Origin: Aquanectria penicillioides
Taxonomy: Eukaryota; Ascomycota; Sordariomycetes; Hypocreales; Nectriaceae
Length of the DNA: 64,000 nt
NCBI GenBank assembly: GCA_003415625.1
Contig: PYIU01000003.1
Location: 310,001-374,000 of the forward strand
Direction: 5' to 3'
Shown one piece after another: positions 11,094 to 23,131 of this stretch. The translations under genes were made by a program, and so were the position numbers. The notes beneath the pieces were generated by a model. The model did no database searches. It was not told the origin of the DNA and saw only the letters and a program-made list of their open reading frames with translations. Within the stretch, counting starts at the first letter, position 1; each line of letters opens with the position of its first letter.

Positions 11094-13129
11094 ATGAAGA
11101 GCTTCAGTGCTGCAGCCCTCGCTGCCGTGACGGGCGTTGCCCTGGCTCACCCTCACGCCGTGAAGCTCGACCGCCAATCCAGTGCCGAAGAGGGTCTTCT
11201 CGGAAAGCGGCAGACTTCTACCAACGGACGATGCGGAACCGGCTACGGCACCGTGTGCTCGAGCACCGAGTGCTGCTCCAGTGCTGGGTAAGTGTTGTCA
11301 TTGCGGTTCATTTGCGACCCAATTGAGCCCCCAGTTGCAAAAGAAAACCTCGCCATGAGATGTCTAACCTCGCCTTGCAACAGATGGTGTGGAAATGGCT
11401 TGGAGTACTGCTCAGCTCCAGCTTGCCAAATCGACTATGGCCCGGCCTGTGATGCCAATGTCCGTCCCTCGGGCCCGGACACCATCAACGTCGCCCGAAC
11501 CAAGCTTGGAAGCATCGCTTATGGAGAGGCCATCTACCATTGCGAGACCTATGGCGACATTGCTCTCACATATGATGATGGCCCATACGAGTACACCGAG
11601 TATCTGCTGGACCTGCTCAAGGTAAGTCTGCATCTTTCATCTGCGTGTTTCGTCCGCGTCTGCTCTGCTTTGACTTTTTCGTCATTCCCCCCTGACATGC
11701 GCATGCGCCATCCACCACGTGTCTGGGCTCACGGTGCTGACATGCATCTCCTCCGCAGCAATACAACGCCAAGGCAACCTTCTACATCACCGGGAGGAAC
11801 CTGGGCAAGGGCGCCATCAACGACGCCAGCACCGCCTGGCCGGGCCTGATCAAGCGCATGGCCAACGAGGGCCACCAGATTGCGAGCCACACTTGGTCTC
11901 ACCAGCGCCTGACGACTCTCAGCAAGGAGAAGTTCTGGAACCAGATGATCTACAACGAGATCGCCTTCGCCGACCTGCTGGGCTACTTCCCGACTTACAT
12001 GCGACCTCCTTACTCGGCCAGCAACACCACCACGGACGCTTGGCTGGGCGAGCTCGGATACCACGTCACCTACTTCAACCTGGACACCGAGGGCTACCTG
12101 CACGACAGCGCCACTCTGATCCAGCAGTCCAAGGACATCTGGGACGCCGCCGTCGAGGGCAAGAACCCGACCAACACCAAGTGGCTCGGCATCGAGCACG
12201 ACCCCGTGTACCAGTCGGTGCACAACCTGACCGAGTACATGCTCAAGTCGCTGTTCGCCAACGGCTTCAAGTCCGTCACCGTTGGCGAATGCCTGGGCGA
12301 CGACCAGGCCAACTGGTACCGATCCGTCTCGGGGGCCAACACCACGAGCACCACCACCACAGGAACCGCCACCATGACCTCCACCACCTCCGGCACCTCG
12401 ACTGCTTCGCTGCCCGCCACCACCAACGGCCGATGCGGTGCCAGCCAAGGCGGCCAGACTTGCAAGTATGAGCCACTCGGCGCAACCTGCTGCTCCAGCG
12501 CTGGCTGGTGCGGTTCTACTACTGACCACTGCGGCACGGGGTGTCAGTCGACATACGGGACTTGCGGTTCTTCTTCGTCCTCGTCCTCGTCCTCGTCGTC
12601 CTCTTCTACCTCAGCTTCGGTGACCAGCAAGGCGTCCTCGACCATCAACACCAGCTCGACATCCAAGACGTCGACCTCGTCCTCCAGCACGGCAACGTCG
12701 TCCTTCCCGGCCACCACCAACGGACGATGCGGCCCCAACCAGAGCAACCAGACGTGCAAGTACGAGCCACTCGGCGCAACCTGCTGCTCCAGCGCCGGCT
12801 GGTGCGGCTCTACCACCGCCCACTGCGGTACGGGATGCCAGTCGGCATACGGAACTTGTGGTTCTTCCTCGTCTTCCTCGTCCTCCTCGTCTTCCTCGTT
12901 GATTTCCTCGGCTTCGAGCAAGGCTTCTTCGACGCTGCAGACGTCGCAGACCAAGACCACAACAACCCTCCCCACAAGCACCAACGGCCGCTGCGGCGTC
13001 AACCAGGGCGGCATGACGTGCTTCAACGAGGGCGAGGGCGAGACATGCTGCTCGTCAGCAGGATGGTGCGGTAACTCGACAGCTCACTGCGGAACGGGCT
13101 GCCAGAGCACATACGGAACCTGCACTTGA
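11094..13129 (+). CDS. Chitin deacetylase (CE4) with four CBM18 chitin-binding modules
   Basis: Secreted polysaccharide deacetylase expected to convert cell-wall chitin to chitosan. Exons 11094-11287, 11384-11621 and 11759-13129 give 600 residues. Signal peptide MKSFSAAALAAVTGVALAHP is followed by a Lys-Arg site (LLGKRQ), then an N-terminal CBM18 (NGRCGTGYG...CCSSAGWCG) split by intron 1. The NodB domain has TYDDGP (catalytic Asp, metal Asp), SHTWSH (metal His pair) and MRPPYSA (the RPPYG-like motif 3). Three more CBM18 modules follow, each starting NGRCG and ending GTGCQS.YGTC, separated by Ser/Thr-rich linkers. Modules 2 and 3 are almost identical, including a shared KYEPLGATCCSSAGWCG core, so recent module duplication is likely. 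Such enzymes remodel septa and walls and can hide chitin from host chitinases. GC3 is very high. Confidence 0.92.
12565..12910 (+). repeat. Ser-codon repeat linkers between duplicated CBM18 modules
   Basis: Two TCG/TCC/TCT serine runs (about 12568-12606 and 12860-12900) flank a CBM18 module that closely repeats the one before it. The run and the module together form the repeat unit, giving sites for slippage or unequal recombination that would change module number. Confidence 0.7.
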
Positions 13130-14673
13130 AAGAAAAATCAGAGCTAAGAACGCTCATTGCAGCAGGGCGGGAAAAAACCAAAAATGGCAAGGAATGGTAT
13201 AAATCCGACAGGAGATATGATTGATTGATGGCTGGCTTTGACTTCTTAATCTTCATGCACATAACTTTTTACTTTTTTGGGGTAATTCATAATGGGGCCT
13301 AATTGAATATACACGCTCAATGGTTATTTTGGCAAACACACAACCGTCTCCGTCTGTTCTTCTGATTATAGCTGTACCGATGCATCTGCGCTTCACCCTC
13401 GAGCCCGTGTCGACTTGTGTTTTATTTATGTTTTGTGCATCAAAGCTCCAAAGGTGCCGTCTTACCCGCGTCTACCAATCTTGGCCTCCTTGTCTATCCC
13501 TCTCTCAATGTCCATAATCAAACCCAAGTCCAAAGCCCCTTATCCCATGTCACTTCAGGCTACGGCAGGACAGAAGGGAAAAAGATGCCGCTTTCCGAGA
13601 GGCTTGCCTGACTACCTAGTTCTCGTTTACCCCAGAGCCCGAAAATGAAGCCGGCTTTGCGAGCTAGCAGAATGCGGCAAGTCGAGGGTTCAAGGGAGGA
13701 CCCGTCTCTCGCCCGTCTCTGGTCTGTTCCACTCCCATCAATCACGTCGGCGACTCAAGTCGGCCATTACTCTTTCCGACAGGCGCCATATAAGTAGTAA
13801 TCACCAGCGCAGCACAGCTGCACCGCAAATGGGCCGTTGATTACGGCTCAGGCACGATCTCACTTGCGGCCTCGCAGGGATGACGGCGCGAGCCCAGGGG
13901 CAAGCAGAAATTCGGCTGGGAAAGTGCAGATTACCCCTACCCACCAATTACGAAGATGTATGTACGGCTGACTGCGTACCTAATAATTTACGTATGTGGC
14001 ATGAGTTAGTTGATGGTGTTGTGCCGCCCCTCTGTCGATTCCCGGATGTATGTAAGCCCACCCGAACCGCCCACGTTTTCCACCGAAGATTTCAGCAAAG
14101 ACACCACCAGAAAGAAGAAAGAACAAAAGGAAGAAGGGAATTTTTTTTAGGAGCCCCGTCCTTGCAGTTTCTTTTTTTAATGCTCCACCACTGTCACCGA
14201 CGAAACGAAACATGGTCGTTTCGAGGGAGAGGGGCCTGGCGCCTGTTCTTCTCAGCTGGTAGAGCCGTGGCGCGACACAGCACACGGGACCTTGGGGGGG
14301 TCTTTTTTTGGCGCACCTCCACTATGCACTATGCGAGGGAAATGCGGGCTTGCTAGGGGCCCCGCGAATGGGTAACTTGCTTTTTGGTGAGGAGAATGAA
14401 CTTATGAAGGGCGAATGAAAAGTCGAATGGGTCCATGGTCCATGGTTCATGGCCTCTCTCAGTCTCCCGCTCGCTCCCTCACTGCTTTGCTTTAGCTATG
14501 GGGCCTCCCATTTCCTTGGTTTCAGGGCTGATCGTCAAAGCGGCGCCGTCTCGAAACGCCCTGGCGCCCCAAGTGCCGCTAGCCGCAAGCCGCAACGCCA
14601 GTGTCCCTGGGGTTTGCCTTGCACGGCCACGGCCACTTACACGCCAGACATGTCATTCACTCACTCAATCACC

Positions 14674-14759
14674 CATTCATTCATTCATTCATTCATTCAT
14701 TCATTCATCCATCCATCCATCCATCCATCCATCCATCCATTCACTCTCATTCATTCATT
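14674..14759. repeat. Compound (CATT)n(CATC)n microsatellite
   Basis: About eight CATT units run straight into about eight CATC units and end in degenerate CATT units, suggesting one ancestral repeat that diverged in the middle. Confidence 0.9.
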
Positions 14760-15239
14760 AATTTCCCTCTCCGCTTTTAAGCCATCGGCGCGCTCAAGCG
14801 TCGAATGGGGTAGGAAAAGTCTGTGTTGAGCTTATCCGCTCTTGACCTGATGCTGTGGCCGCTAAGGAACTCAGCTCCTCGCTCGCTTGGTCAGTCATGG
14901 CGGTTGAGTCCCAGTCAACGCACAGCCGTTGAAGCTTGTTTGGGGTTCTGGTGGCGGAAGAAATGTGACAGCCAGAGGAACTTGGGCCTTTGGCTGCGTG
15001 AGCATGATGCAGGCCAAGTTCACAGATGCAGCACCAACGAAGGCTTGAACTTCAATACGAGTTTGAGTTTGAGTATGACGATGGAGCCAGTTCGCCATCT
15101 CGATCCGTCCTATTCAAGCACTTTGAGCCTGGATCTGCATACCGTAGAATTTTGTATGCTTCCTCACCGGCAGGCTTTGCAAGAAATGATTTGCATTGAC
15201 TATGCATATGCCCATGTTGCATTGCCGTCAACCACCAAA

Positions 15240-15260
15240 TGTGTGTGTGTGTGTGTGTGT
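15240..15260. repeat. (TG)n microsatellite
   Basis: Uninterrupted TG dinucleotide run of about ten units. Confidence 0.9.
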
Positions 15261-15864
15261 ACATAGTAAGGCTGAACGGCGACGACCCATCATCATCAAC
15301 CATCCGGCTAAGCAACCGAATACCACCTCCTCGAAAGATTGAGGTAACAGCCCCCCTGGACCATCGCTGGTCACACGGCGTGAAGGATCCAATGGGAAAG
15401 TCTGCCTCATTCCTAACCCTCCCCAAGCTCCCAAGCTGGCTCGTTCGCGAGAAGCTTCGCTCACAGCCCCCCTATTCTCCCAAACCCCTTGCGGATAAGG
15501 GTGGGCACTCTAGCCATAAGATTCGCTTGAATTTATTATTAGGCTCACATTAATTGGGTGCTGGTCGGGGAAGGGGGGGGGAGTCAATTAGCAAACAGCT
15601 CCAGCTCCCAGTGACCCAGCTCCAGGGCAATGGCCTAAACCCCCTGGGCCACAATACCATCGTAAATTATATTTTTCCGTGTCTGGACAAGCGCCAGTTG
15701 CGTAGTGTGTATCTGGGGCCGGCGAGGTGGCTCAAGCTGAGACAGCTGGGCAGTTGTATGTGCCGCCGAGCCGTGCTGCATTCCGGGGAAAGCTGCGAGC
15801 CAAGCCAAGGCACTCAACGTCGACAGGGCCTTTTTTGTGAAAGTCTGCTTGCGGTCATGGATCG

Positions 15865-15870
15865 TATAAA
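15865..15870 (+). promoter_or_regulatory. TATA box of the GPI-protein gene
   Basis: TATAAA about 204 bp before the ATG at 16074, followed by pyrimidine-rich sequence with CATCAAC-like possible start sites. This is a usual layout for a highly expressed fungal secreted-protein gene. Confidence 0.45.
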
Positions 15871-16073
15871 GAGCCTTGCTGCTCCCCTCTTCAGAACTAG
15901 GAAGAACTCCTGATATCTCCATCCCATCAACTGTCGTTTCTGCCTCTACTTATATCATTCGCCAAAATCCACCGTTTGAAGACTCTTAATAACTATATCA
16001 TATACGCACCGTTACACTGCAACGTGTGTATCTTCTTTGACAACTTCAAATCATCCCATCCATATCCATCAAG

Positions 16074-16634
16074 ATGCAGACCAAGATCTTCCTCGCCACT
16101 CTCCTCGCCGCCGCCGTGTCGGCCGAGAACTTCATGATCCACCCCCAGATGAGGCGCGACCTCGAGGCCCGCGCCACGGCCACATCGACTCCCTCCGTCT
16201 CCGACGGCCTCTCCAGCGAGTGCCAGTCTGCCATCCTCTCGGCCTACACCAGCGTGCCCACTCCCCCCAGCGAGATCGTCTCGGACATCGCCCAGCACCC
16301 GCAGACGGACCCGTGCAAGTTCTCCACGCCCGCCAGCCTGAGCAAGCAGTACTCCACCTACAGCTCCCAGGTCATGTCCTGGTACAGCGCCCACTCCAAG
16401 GAGATTGAGGACGCCCTCTCCAAGTGCCCTGCCCTCAGCGCCTACAAGACCGTCGTCCCCGTCTGCACCGACGCCGCGGCCACCGCTGCCACCGCGACGG
16501 GTGCCACTGCCACGGGCACCAGCGGCTCGTCTGCCACTTCTACCCCGAGCACCAAGACCAACGGCGCCGTTCGCAACGCCGGCATGGCCGGAGCTGTCGT
16601 TGCCGTTGCTGGTGTCGTCGCTGCTCTTCTGTAG
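16074..16634 (+). CDS. Small secreted GPI-anchored surface protein
   Basis: Intronless, 186 residues. Signal peptide MQTKIFLATLLAAAVSA, then a dibasic MRRDLEAR that may be trimmed. The folded part (about 45-135) has four Cys (SSECQS, DPCKF, SKCPA, PVCTDA), likely two disulfides. A Thr/Ala/Ser-rich stalk follows, then NGAVRNAG as a plausible GPI attachment region and the hydrophobic end GAVVAVAGVVAALL without a charged tail. This is the layout of small Sordariomycete wall/plasma-membrane proteins of unknown function (a DUF7735-like family is my best guess). Codon use is strongly GC-ending, fitting high expression. Confidence 0.85.
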   Translation: MQTKIFLATLLAAAVSAENFMIHPQMRRDLEARATATSTPSVSDGLSSECQSAILSAYTSVPTPPSEIVSDIAQHPQTDPCKFSTPASLSKQYSTYSSQVMSWYSAHSKEIEDALSKCPALSAYKTVVPVCTDAAATAATATGATATGTSGSSATSTPSTKTNGAVRNAGMAGAVVAVAGVVAALL

Positions 16635-18449
16635 AGTATCTCGCCAGCTCTGCGTGGATGAGAAGCAGATCACAGACACATACACACCCATAAACGCGCA
16701 AACGCACAAATGCACACGCAGATTTGCTTTCATCACAAGGGTTGACCAACCCCTTTCTTCATTGTGTCTGTCATCGGACTTGGATATGGTTATTGGTAAC
16801 GTTTACGGATAAGGATATATGGAATGCGCTCGAGGCGTCTAGTTATTACAAACCCACCTACAAGCACAAAAACTTCTTAATTAAGGCTCGAAATGCTTGC
16901 CATCAACACCATGCTGTTCAGATAATCCCAATGTCTCCGTTCCCAAGTATTGTCAATTTTCATCTGCGAAAACTGCCATGACAACGCAGCGGTCTTCCAC
17001 ACCAAATATGGGGTGGTCCTAAAGCACACATTCCAAAGTCTTGGCAATGAAACACTAGGCAATGGGGATGCCCCTGTCATCAACAAACGCCACAAAATCT
17101 GCCGCATCGGGTTCCTGGATACGAGGTTTCTTCTTCCTCCTCGTCCCCGTCCATGCACTTTTTGGAGCAATCAGTCATTTGTTCCCGCGTGTTGGTTGGA
17201 CTCTTCCACTCCCACACTGGCGCATCTAGATCTCTCTCTCTCTTTCTCTCTCTCTCTCTCCTCTTTGTTTCCGGGCCGTGCGTGTGCACCGGGGGCCGCT
17301 TCTGTTTTCGTCTTCAGGTCAGAGTCGGAACAGAATCGCGCCGTCGATTTTCGTTATATTAATTTAGATGCAGATCGATCCCCAGCCCGCGGGCCTTTTT
17401 CTGTCTTTGTACCTATGTCTGTGCCTATGTCTGTGCCAGTGTAGACAACCTTGACTTGCTGCGCACGGTTGTACCCGTTGCAGCCGTGTCCGCCACGCCC
17501 GGGAATATTCGTTTGCTCGAGGACCCATAAACTCCACCGTTTCGTTTCGTCTTTTTTTTTACCAAGCGGGCGCCGAGTTGTTCAAGGGTGACGTCGGACT
17601 TGGCTGATCGCCGGTATTCGCCCGTTTGGCTTTGGCGTTGCGGTCACGGATGCGTGCGGTCGCTTCCTTCGAGCAATGGCAGTGGAGCCCGCTTCAGGTG
17701 TTGGAGCACATTGACGTGAGCGTCTCAGACATTGTTGATGCCCAATGCGGTATCTCTCACGAAGCCATCTGTTTTGAAAAGAGTCTGGGTTGGGGGTTGG
17801 ATGGTTCTCAGTGATATTGCTTCCTGGTGATGAGCATGATTGATCCCTGGGAGAAGCAGTGCATCCAGGACCAGCAGAGTCCGTATACCAGTTTGTGGCT
17901 CCATTGCACCACCACCCGGTTTCCAGGTTCAGGACCAACGTAAATAAGCAATTATACGGCATCACAAAAATGGGCGTGGCTGTCCGTAAGAAGCTCGTAC
18001 AGAGTGCTCATTGACCTGGCTACCTACTGTCTCGAGCCTCCCTCCCTTATTAGCCAGCTTCAAGCAGAAGCAGTGCCGATCCGGCCGATTTGGCCACACA
18101 CTGCCAGGCGAGTTAAGGTGCTGACACCAGAATAACCATATTCAGACGGCAGCGTCAGGACGATGAAATGGAGAGCGCCTCTATCGAATTGCATTGCATT
18201 GTCTGCGTACAGAAGCTAAGAAGGAAAGCTAGGCGTATCTGTTTGATCTGACCAAAGTTGAGCACCGAGAAAGGAACCATTCCAGCGACCTTTATCTCTC
18301 CCCGCCCACAGAATTAAACCCAAGGTCCTCCTCCTCCATGTCCGTAGTCACGAATTACCCTCTCCTCGCTGCGTTCCGCCCAATCCAGCATGAAATCATC
18401 AATTCATATCCCAGAATTTAAAGAAAATAAAATCACCACGCTGGATCGC
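16635..18449. other. Intergenic spacer
   Basis: 1.8 kb. A CT microsatellite lies at 17230-17263. No domain-bearing or signal-peptide frame was found. The right end carries the 3' region of the Cys-rich minus-strand gene. Confidence 0.6.
17230..17263. repeat. (CT)n microsatellite
   Basis: CT tract with one TT interruption. Confidence 0.85.
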
Positions 18450-18916
18450 TTAGCAGCAGTGCTTGTAGAAGCGACATGAGCCGTCGCAGCAGTCGCATCC
18501 AAGACTGAAGCCACCGCCACGGAGGGACATCTGGGGCTCTGCTTCGGGACGAGGCTCGGCAGACTATTTTTTTTGTGTGAATGGTCAGACTCGCGCTGCA
18601 AATGCACATGCTAACAACTCTATTTGTTGATCTTCGCAGGAAAAAAGGCCAAGACTTCTTATTGTGCCCTTGAACCGTCACAGTCCAAAGGTCTCGACGA
18701 ACCATGGCGAAAAGGGAGGGGTTGACATCCACAACCACGCGTCTTGGCCAAAGAGGCGGCGGCGGTGACGACAAACAACAAGAGAGGGAGCGAAAGGGGG
18801 GGAGGAGGCTAAAGACTTACCGGCTGCTGGTTGACAATCCGGGGCTGCTCGTCGCTGGCGGGCACAGCGGCCATCTCCATGGGCGCGTGCTTCTGGGGGG
18901 CGTCGACAGAAGGCAT
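18450..18916 (-). CDS. 69-residue protein with Cys-rich C-terminus
   Basis: Found by reading splice sites; neither exon is long enough to stand out alone. Exon 1 is 18916-18821 (ATG preceded by an A-tract), ending CAGCAGCCG before GTAAGT. Exon 2 is 18563-18450, after acceptor AATAG, with a CTGAC branch-point match about 24 nt upstream. The phase-0 join gives 32 + 37 codons. The product is hydrophilic and Pro/Glu-rich, then ends GFSLGCDCCDGSCRFYKHCC: seven Cys in the last sixteen residues. There is no signal peptide or membrane helix. The tail could be palmitoylated, bind metal, or anchor the protein to membrane like CYSTM proteins. The family was not identified. The clean exon join and Cys pattern argue that it is real. 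Confidence 0.65.
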
Positions 18917-19319
18917 CTTTTTTTTTCTTGGTTGGTGAGCCGCTGCTGGTTTGCTTGCTTTCTACTGCTCCTCCTTCTTGCTGACGGTGGACGAGGAACG
19001 ACGAAAGGGAATGGAGGAAAGGATCTCGTATGACCGGGGGGTGGGCGGGAAACAGCTTTCTTCACGGCCAGCTCAGCCCAAGGGCCAGAATTGTCGGGTT
19101 TAATCGCTTAAATACCGCGGCCGCAAACGCCTCCTCAACCACATGCGGCCGCCAACGAAGGCAGCCACTCACAGCTGGCGGCGCTGCCAACCAGAACCCA
19201 GCTCAGCCCGAGTCCAGACCGCAGACCGCCGGCAGACAGGCCTACTGGTCTTGGCGACGGCGCTGAGCTGGAAGAACGCTTGTTTACTGTGCTACACTGG
19301 GGGGCCTGCAGCTAGGACA

Positions 19320-19368
<49 letters not shown>

Positions 19369-20207
19369 TTTATCTGTGGATCTGTGTCTCTGTGGCACAC
19401 ACGAGGGGGAATGGATGGGGAGGAAGCCCCAGCAACAGCACCATGCTGCAATCAAAAGGTCGCTGTGTAAGTGTCCGTTGTCCGTCCAGCTCTCTGTGGA
19501 GGGCTGACTTTAGCTACGGCACTAGACGTTTACAGACGACATGCATAGTACATAGTGCGGTTGGTAGCTTAAAAATGACGACCTCGGGTACCGAGGAACA
19601 TAAGCCACCTGGATAACTTACAGTGCAGCCAGCCGCCAGCTAACCCTTCCAGAACGAGACGATGGAGGAGGGGTCGTCAAAGTCCACAAGAGGGGCTGCT
19701 GCTTAAAAGGCTAGAAGAGCTGAACGAGGGGCACAGAACATCCGTACCCAGGATGCCAGGTCCAATGATGGTGAGAGCCATGAACCATGTGAGCTTCGGA
19801 TACATCCAACAAAGCTCCTCTCACCTCACATCACATCACATCAGATCACATCTCCTCTCCTCATTACGGCCTTCTTCACGTTAATCACAGAGGCCTCCCA
19901 TCAAAGAATATAGCCTCCCTCAAACGCACATACATAGTTACTCACTCGTCCATCTCATCCATCTCATTCCATCGTATTTCATCACCAATTCATCAATCAA
20001 TGCATCAACTCGACCGGCACGTACCGAGGTAGGGAGGTAGAAGTAGTTGCAGTAGTAGATCTTTCTCTTATCTCTCATTATGCTCATTGATGCTCCCTGG
20101 CAACCCCCCAGCAGAAAATGAAGAAGCCCGTCCTTTTCTACACCATCCTTCCCTATCTAAGCACCGCCTGCCAGAGCTGCAAGACATTTACTTATCCCCC
20201 GTCTCCT
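18917..20207. other. Intergenic spacer with ACAG microsatellite
   Basis: Holds the promoter of the Cys-rich gene on its left, a GACA repeat at 19321-19368, a CATCA-like pentamer patch near 19826-19850, and the 3' flank of the coatomer gene on its right. No gene recognised. Confidence 0.6.
19321..19368. repeat. (GACA)12 microsatellite
   Basis: Twelve uninterrupted tetranucleotide units in non-coding DNA. Confidence 0.95.
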
Positions 20208-23131
20208 TTACTCTTCGTCCTCCTCGCTCTCTTCCTCTTCTTCGTCGTCGTCATCCTCGGCCCCACCATCGCCATTTACCTCAGCAACCTTGGCGGCCGG
20301 TCCATCATTCTCCGCCTTCAACCAAGCATCCCACTCAGGGAAGAGATCGTCATCCTCTGTAGGAACACCAATCAGCTTAGCCACACGACCCTTTTTGCTC
20401 TTTTCCAAGTTCTCCTTCCACGCTGTCACAGCCGGCACCGTTGAGCTGGGCTTGTATGTCTGAGAGAACAAAACGGACTCGGCAAATCGACCAGTGTCGG
20501 ATAGAATCTTCGCACAACCCTCAATGTCGCCAAGCAACCACCGGCATGAAAAGGCAACGTTGTGAGAACCCGCCTCCTGAGCCTGCGTAGCAAGAGCAGC
20601 CAGGCCCTCGCGGTCGCCTGTTGAAGAGTGCAGCAGCAGTAGGGATCCGAGATCCTTGGCGTGGGTGAAGCACTCGGCCGCCAGAGTAACCTCCCAGGCT
20701 GCCAGGGCAGCGTCACCAACAGTCTTCCACTTGTGGTCGGCATCAGCCTCCCGCGCAAGCTCCAGCGCAATGTCGAGCTGGTTCAATCCGAGGGCAAGGT
20801 CAAACTTGTGCTCGGGATCCGTGGCCACCTCCAGCGCAAGCTCCTTGTGACCCTGGCCCTCGAGGAATCGGGCAATCTTGTTGAGCTGGTCCTGGGGAAT
20901 GGTGGGGAGCAGCTCCGACGCAGTCTCCATGTCCTCTCGGAGCACAAGCGTCTGGTACTCAAGCACCGGTAGTGACAGGGAGAACGAGGTAACGTTGACA
21001 TCCTTGTCGGCAAGGTAGATTCGCGAATCTCGCTGGATGTAGCCCAGGATGTACATGGGCTTGTCGAAGTGGGAGACAGTGTAAGTCTGATCACCGACGA
21101 GGTAGTTGAGTCGGTTGGTGCCGTTGGTGTAAATGAAGCAGTCGCCAATCCACTCGCCGGTTCGCACGCTATTTCATGTCAGAGAGGCTTCAGCCAGACC
21201 AGTGTCCGTATTTTCATACCTTTCGCTGATGTCGGTGATGACCTCAAAGGCCGCCTCCACGCCATCCTCCTCCACCTGACCAGCCTGCACGGCCTCGACG
21301 TAGTTCTCACGAGAGAATCGTAGCACGTAAAAGGTATCGTCGCAGGCAATCGTCACCAGCTCGCCGCTATCCGACCAGTAAACCTAATCATTGTTAACCA
21401 GAGATTTCTGAGCCCTTTCATCCTGGAATACCAACCTGCTTAGGCTCGACTTCGATTCTCCGCACCAAGCCACCAGTAGCCCAGTCGAAGAATGAGACGC
21501 CACCCTGTCCAGTGACGCCGAGCAAAACTCCACCGTGAAGCTTCTCAGCCTGGAAACCAACATCCAAGCCGCCAGGCTTCTCAACAAAGTTCTTGTACAG
21601 CTTCACGCTCATGGCGGACTCGCGGATAGCGAAATCGTTGCTGTTATCCTTAGAGGCCCAAACAAAGTCCAATGCGGAACCGAAGGCCTTGTTGCGCCAG
21701 GCCAGAGCAGTGTAGATGATGTACTCGCCATCACCGCACACAGCGACGAAGCGGCCGTTGGGAGAGTGGATGAGGGTCTGGGGGTACACCTCGCAGGTGC
21801 CAAGGTCCTTGGTAGGGAGAGAGATCGGCTCGTTGTCCTTGATTGAGGCATCTGCTCCTAGTTAGTGCGCTACACGGAAACCCTACGAGAAATCAAAACG
21901 TACCTCCACCCTTGATGATGGCGGAAACAACCTCGTTATGTCTAGCCCAGATCAGCTTGCCCGAGGCATCCATTGACACGGCAGGCTCCTCTCGGCCCAG
22001 CTTGACAACAACAGCACCATCGTCGAAACCAACGGCAATGCCCTGCTTGCCCCTCTGGTATGACACACACCACGCTCGCTCAAGGCTGTAGTTGAGCGAT
22101 TGCTCGAATCGGTAGGTGTTGGCGTGCCAAACGCGAATGGTGCCGTCCTCGGAACCGGAGATGATGACGGGCAATTCGGGGTGGTAGCAAGCAAACGAAA
22201 CGTTGTTGGTGTGTCCCTCGAGGGTGGCAATCAGAGACTTAGTCGTGTAATCCCAAATCTTGACGGTTCGGTCGTCAGAGGTGGTCAGGAGGTAAGGCTT
22301 GTCGGAGTGGGGGTAGTAGTCGACGTGGTTGACGCCCTTGGTCTCGTGGGCTTCGAGGGTGAAGTTGGGGGTGGAGGATCCCAGGCTCCAGATCTTGACG
22401 GTTCGGTCGAGACAGGCGGAGGCGAAGGTGTTGGTGTCCTTGGGGTTGATGGCAAGACCCATAACGTAGTGGCCGTGGCCCTCAAAGACCTGCACGCACT
22501 TCCAGCCCTTTTCCCAATCCCACAACTTGATGGTCATGTCATCGGAGGCAGTAAGAACGAAGGGCTGCGTGGGGTGAACGGCGATAGCTCTAATGTAGTC
22601 GGGGTGGGCCTCGAACGAAGTGATCTTCTCGGAAGTGTTGTAGTTGTAGACGCGGAGTTGGAAGTCGTCGGAACCGCAAACGATCCAGTTCTTCCGTGCA
22701 ATGAATCGACCGGCACGAACGGGGACGTCGGTCAGCTCAAAGGTCTTGACGATCTGTTGCGTCTCGTAGGACCAGATGTAGACGTGGCCTGTAAGGATGG
22801 TCAGCTTCCAGGCGCACCTCGGCGTGGGGAGCCCGCGGAGGAGGGCATACCGCTGTAGAGGGTGGTGAGGATCCATGGCTCCTGGGGATGGAAGTCAATG
22901 CCCTTGACTCGCTCGCTGCGAGCATAGAGCTGACGCTGTTGTCGCAAGATTGGGGTCAGTTACGAGATCGCAACGCAATGGGGGCAGAATAGATGGTGGG
23001 AGACAGGCGACGGGCAGGGGCAAGCGAGGGGACAAAGGAATGGCGGGGGAAAAAGCGAGGTTTCCAAAGAGAATCCGCTGCAGCGCATCGCCTCGAGCCG
23101 GCGCAGTACTGACCTTGACGTCTAATTTCAT
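20208..23131 (-). CDS. sec27: Coatomer subunit beta' (COPI coat)
   Basis: Essential COPI coat subunit for Golgi-to-ER retrograde transport; it binds dilysine cargo tails and forms the outer cage with alpha-COP. Six exons, 23131-23114, 22935-22851, 22788-21904, 21851-21436, 21383-21220 and 21168-20208, splice in consistent phase to 842 residues, the usual length. The first exon has only six codons (MKLDVK). Residues 1-300 form the first WD40 propeller with repeated IKLWDWE, VKIWSLG, VKIWDYT and IRVWHAN strands. A second propeller follows, then the alpha-solenoid ([25 protein letters not shown]). The C-terminus is a long Asp/Glu run ending EESEEDEE. All key regions are intact, with no frame break. 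A 252-residue open frame on the opposite strand is a shadow. Confidence 0.97.

Larger units (their letters stand above)
13130..16073. other. Gene-poor spacer with microsatellites
   Basis: 2.9 kb between the chitin deacetylase and the GPI protein. No gene recognised. It holds a CATT/CATC block at 14674-14759 and a TG tract at 15240-15260. The last 200 bp contain the TATA box and leader of the next gene. Confidence 0.6.

Noticed and set aside
11719..12529. 250-266-codon frames overlapping the chitin deacetylase on both strands
   Set aside because: Shadow frames of a strongly GC3-biased catalytic exon.
14245..14290. D-arm-like CAGCTGGTAGAGCC
   Set aside because: No T-arm or matching acceptor stem within 90 bases.
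20118..20444. Plus-strand frame with very hydrophobic segments near the coatomer 3' end
   Set aside because: The hydrophobicity is the reverse reading of the coatomer Asp/Glu tail.
22100..22858. 252-codon frame antisense to the coatomer gene
   Set aside because: Mirror of a WD40 coding exon with strong GC3; shadow frame.
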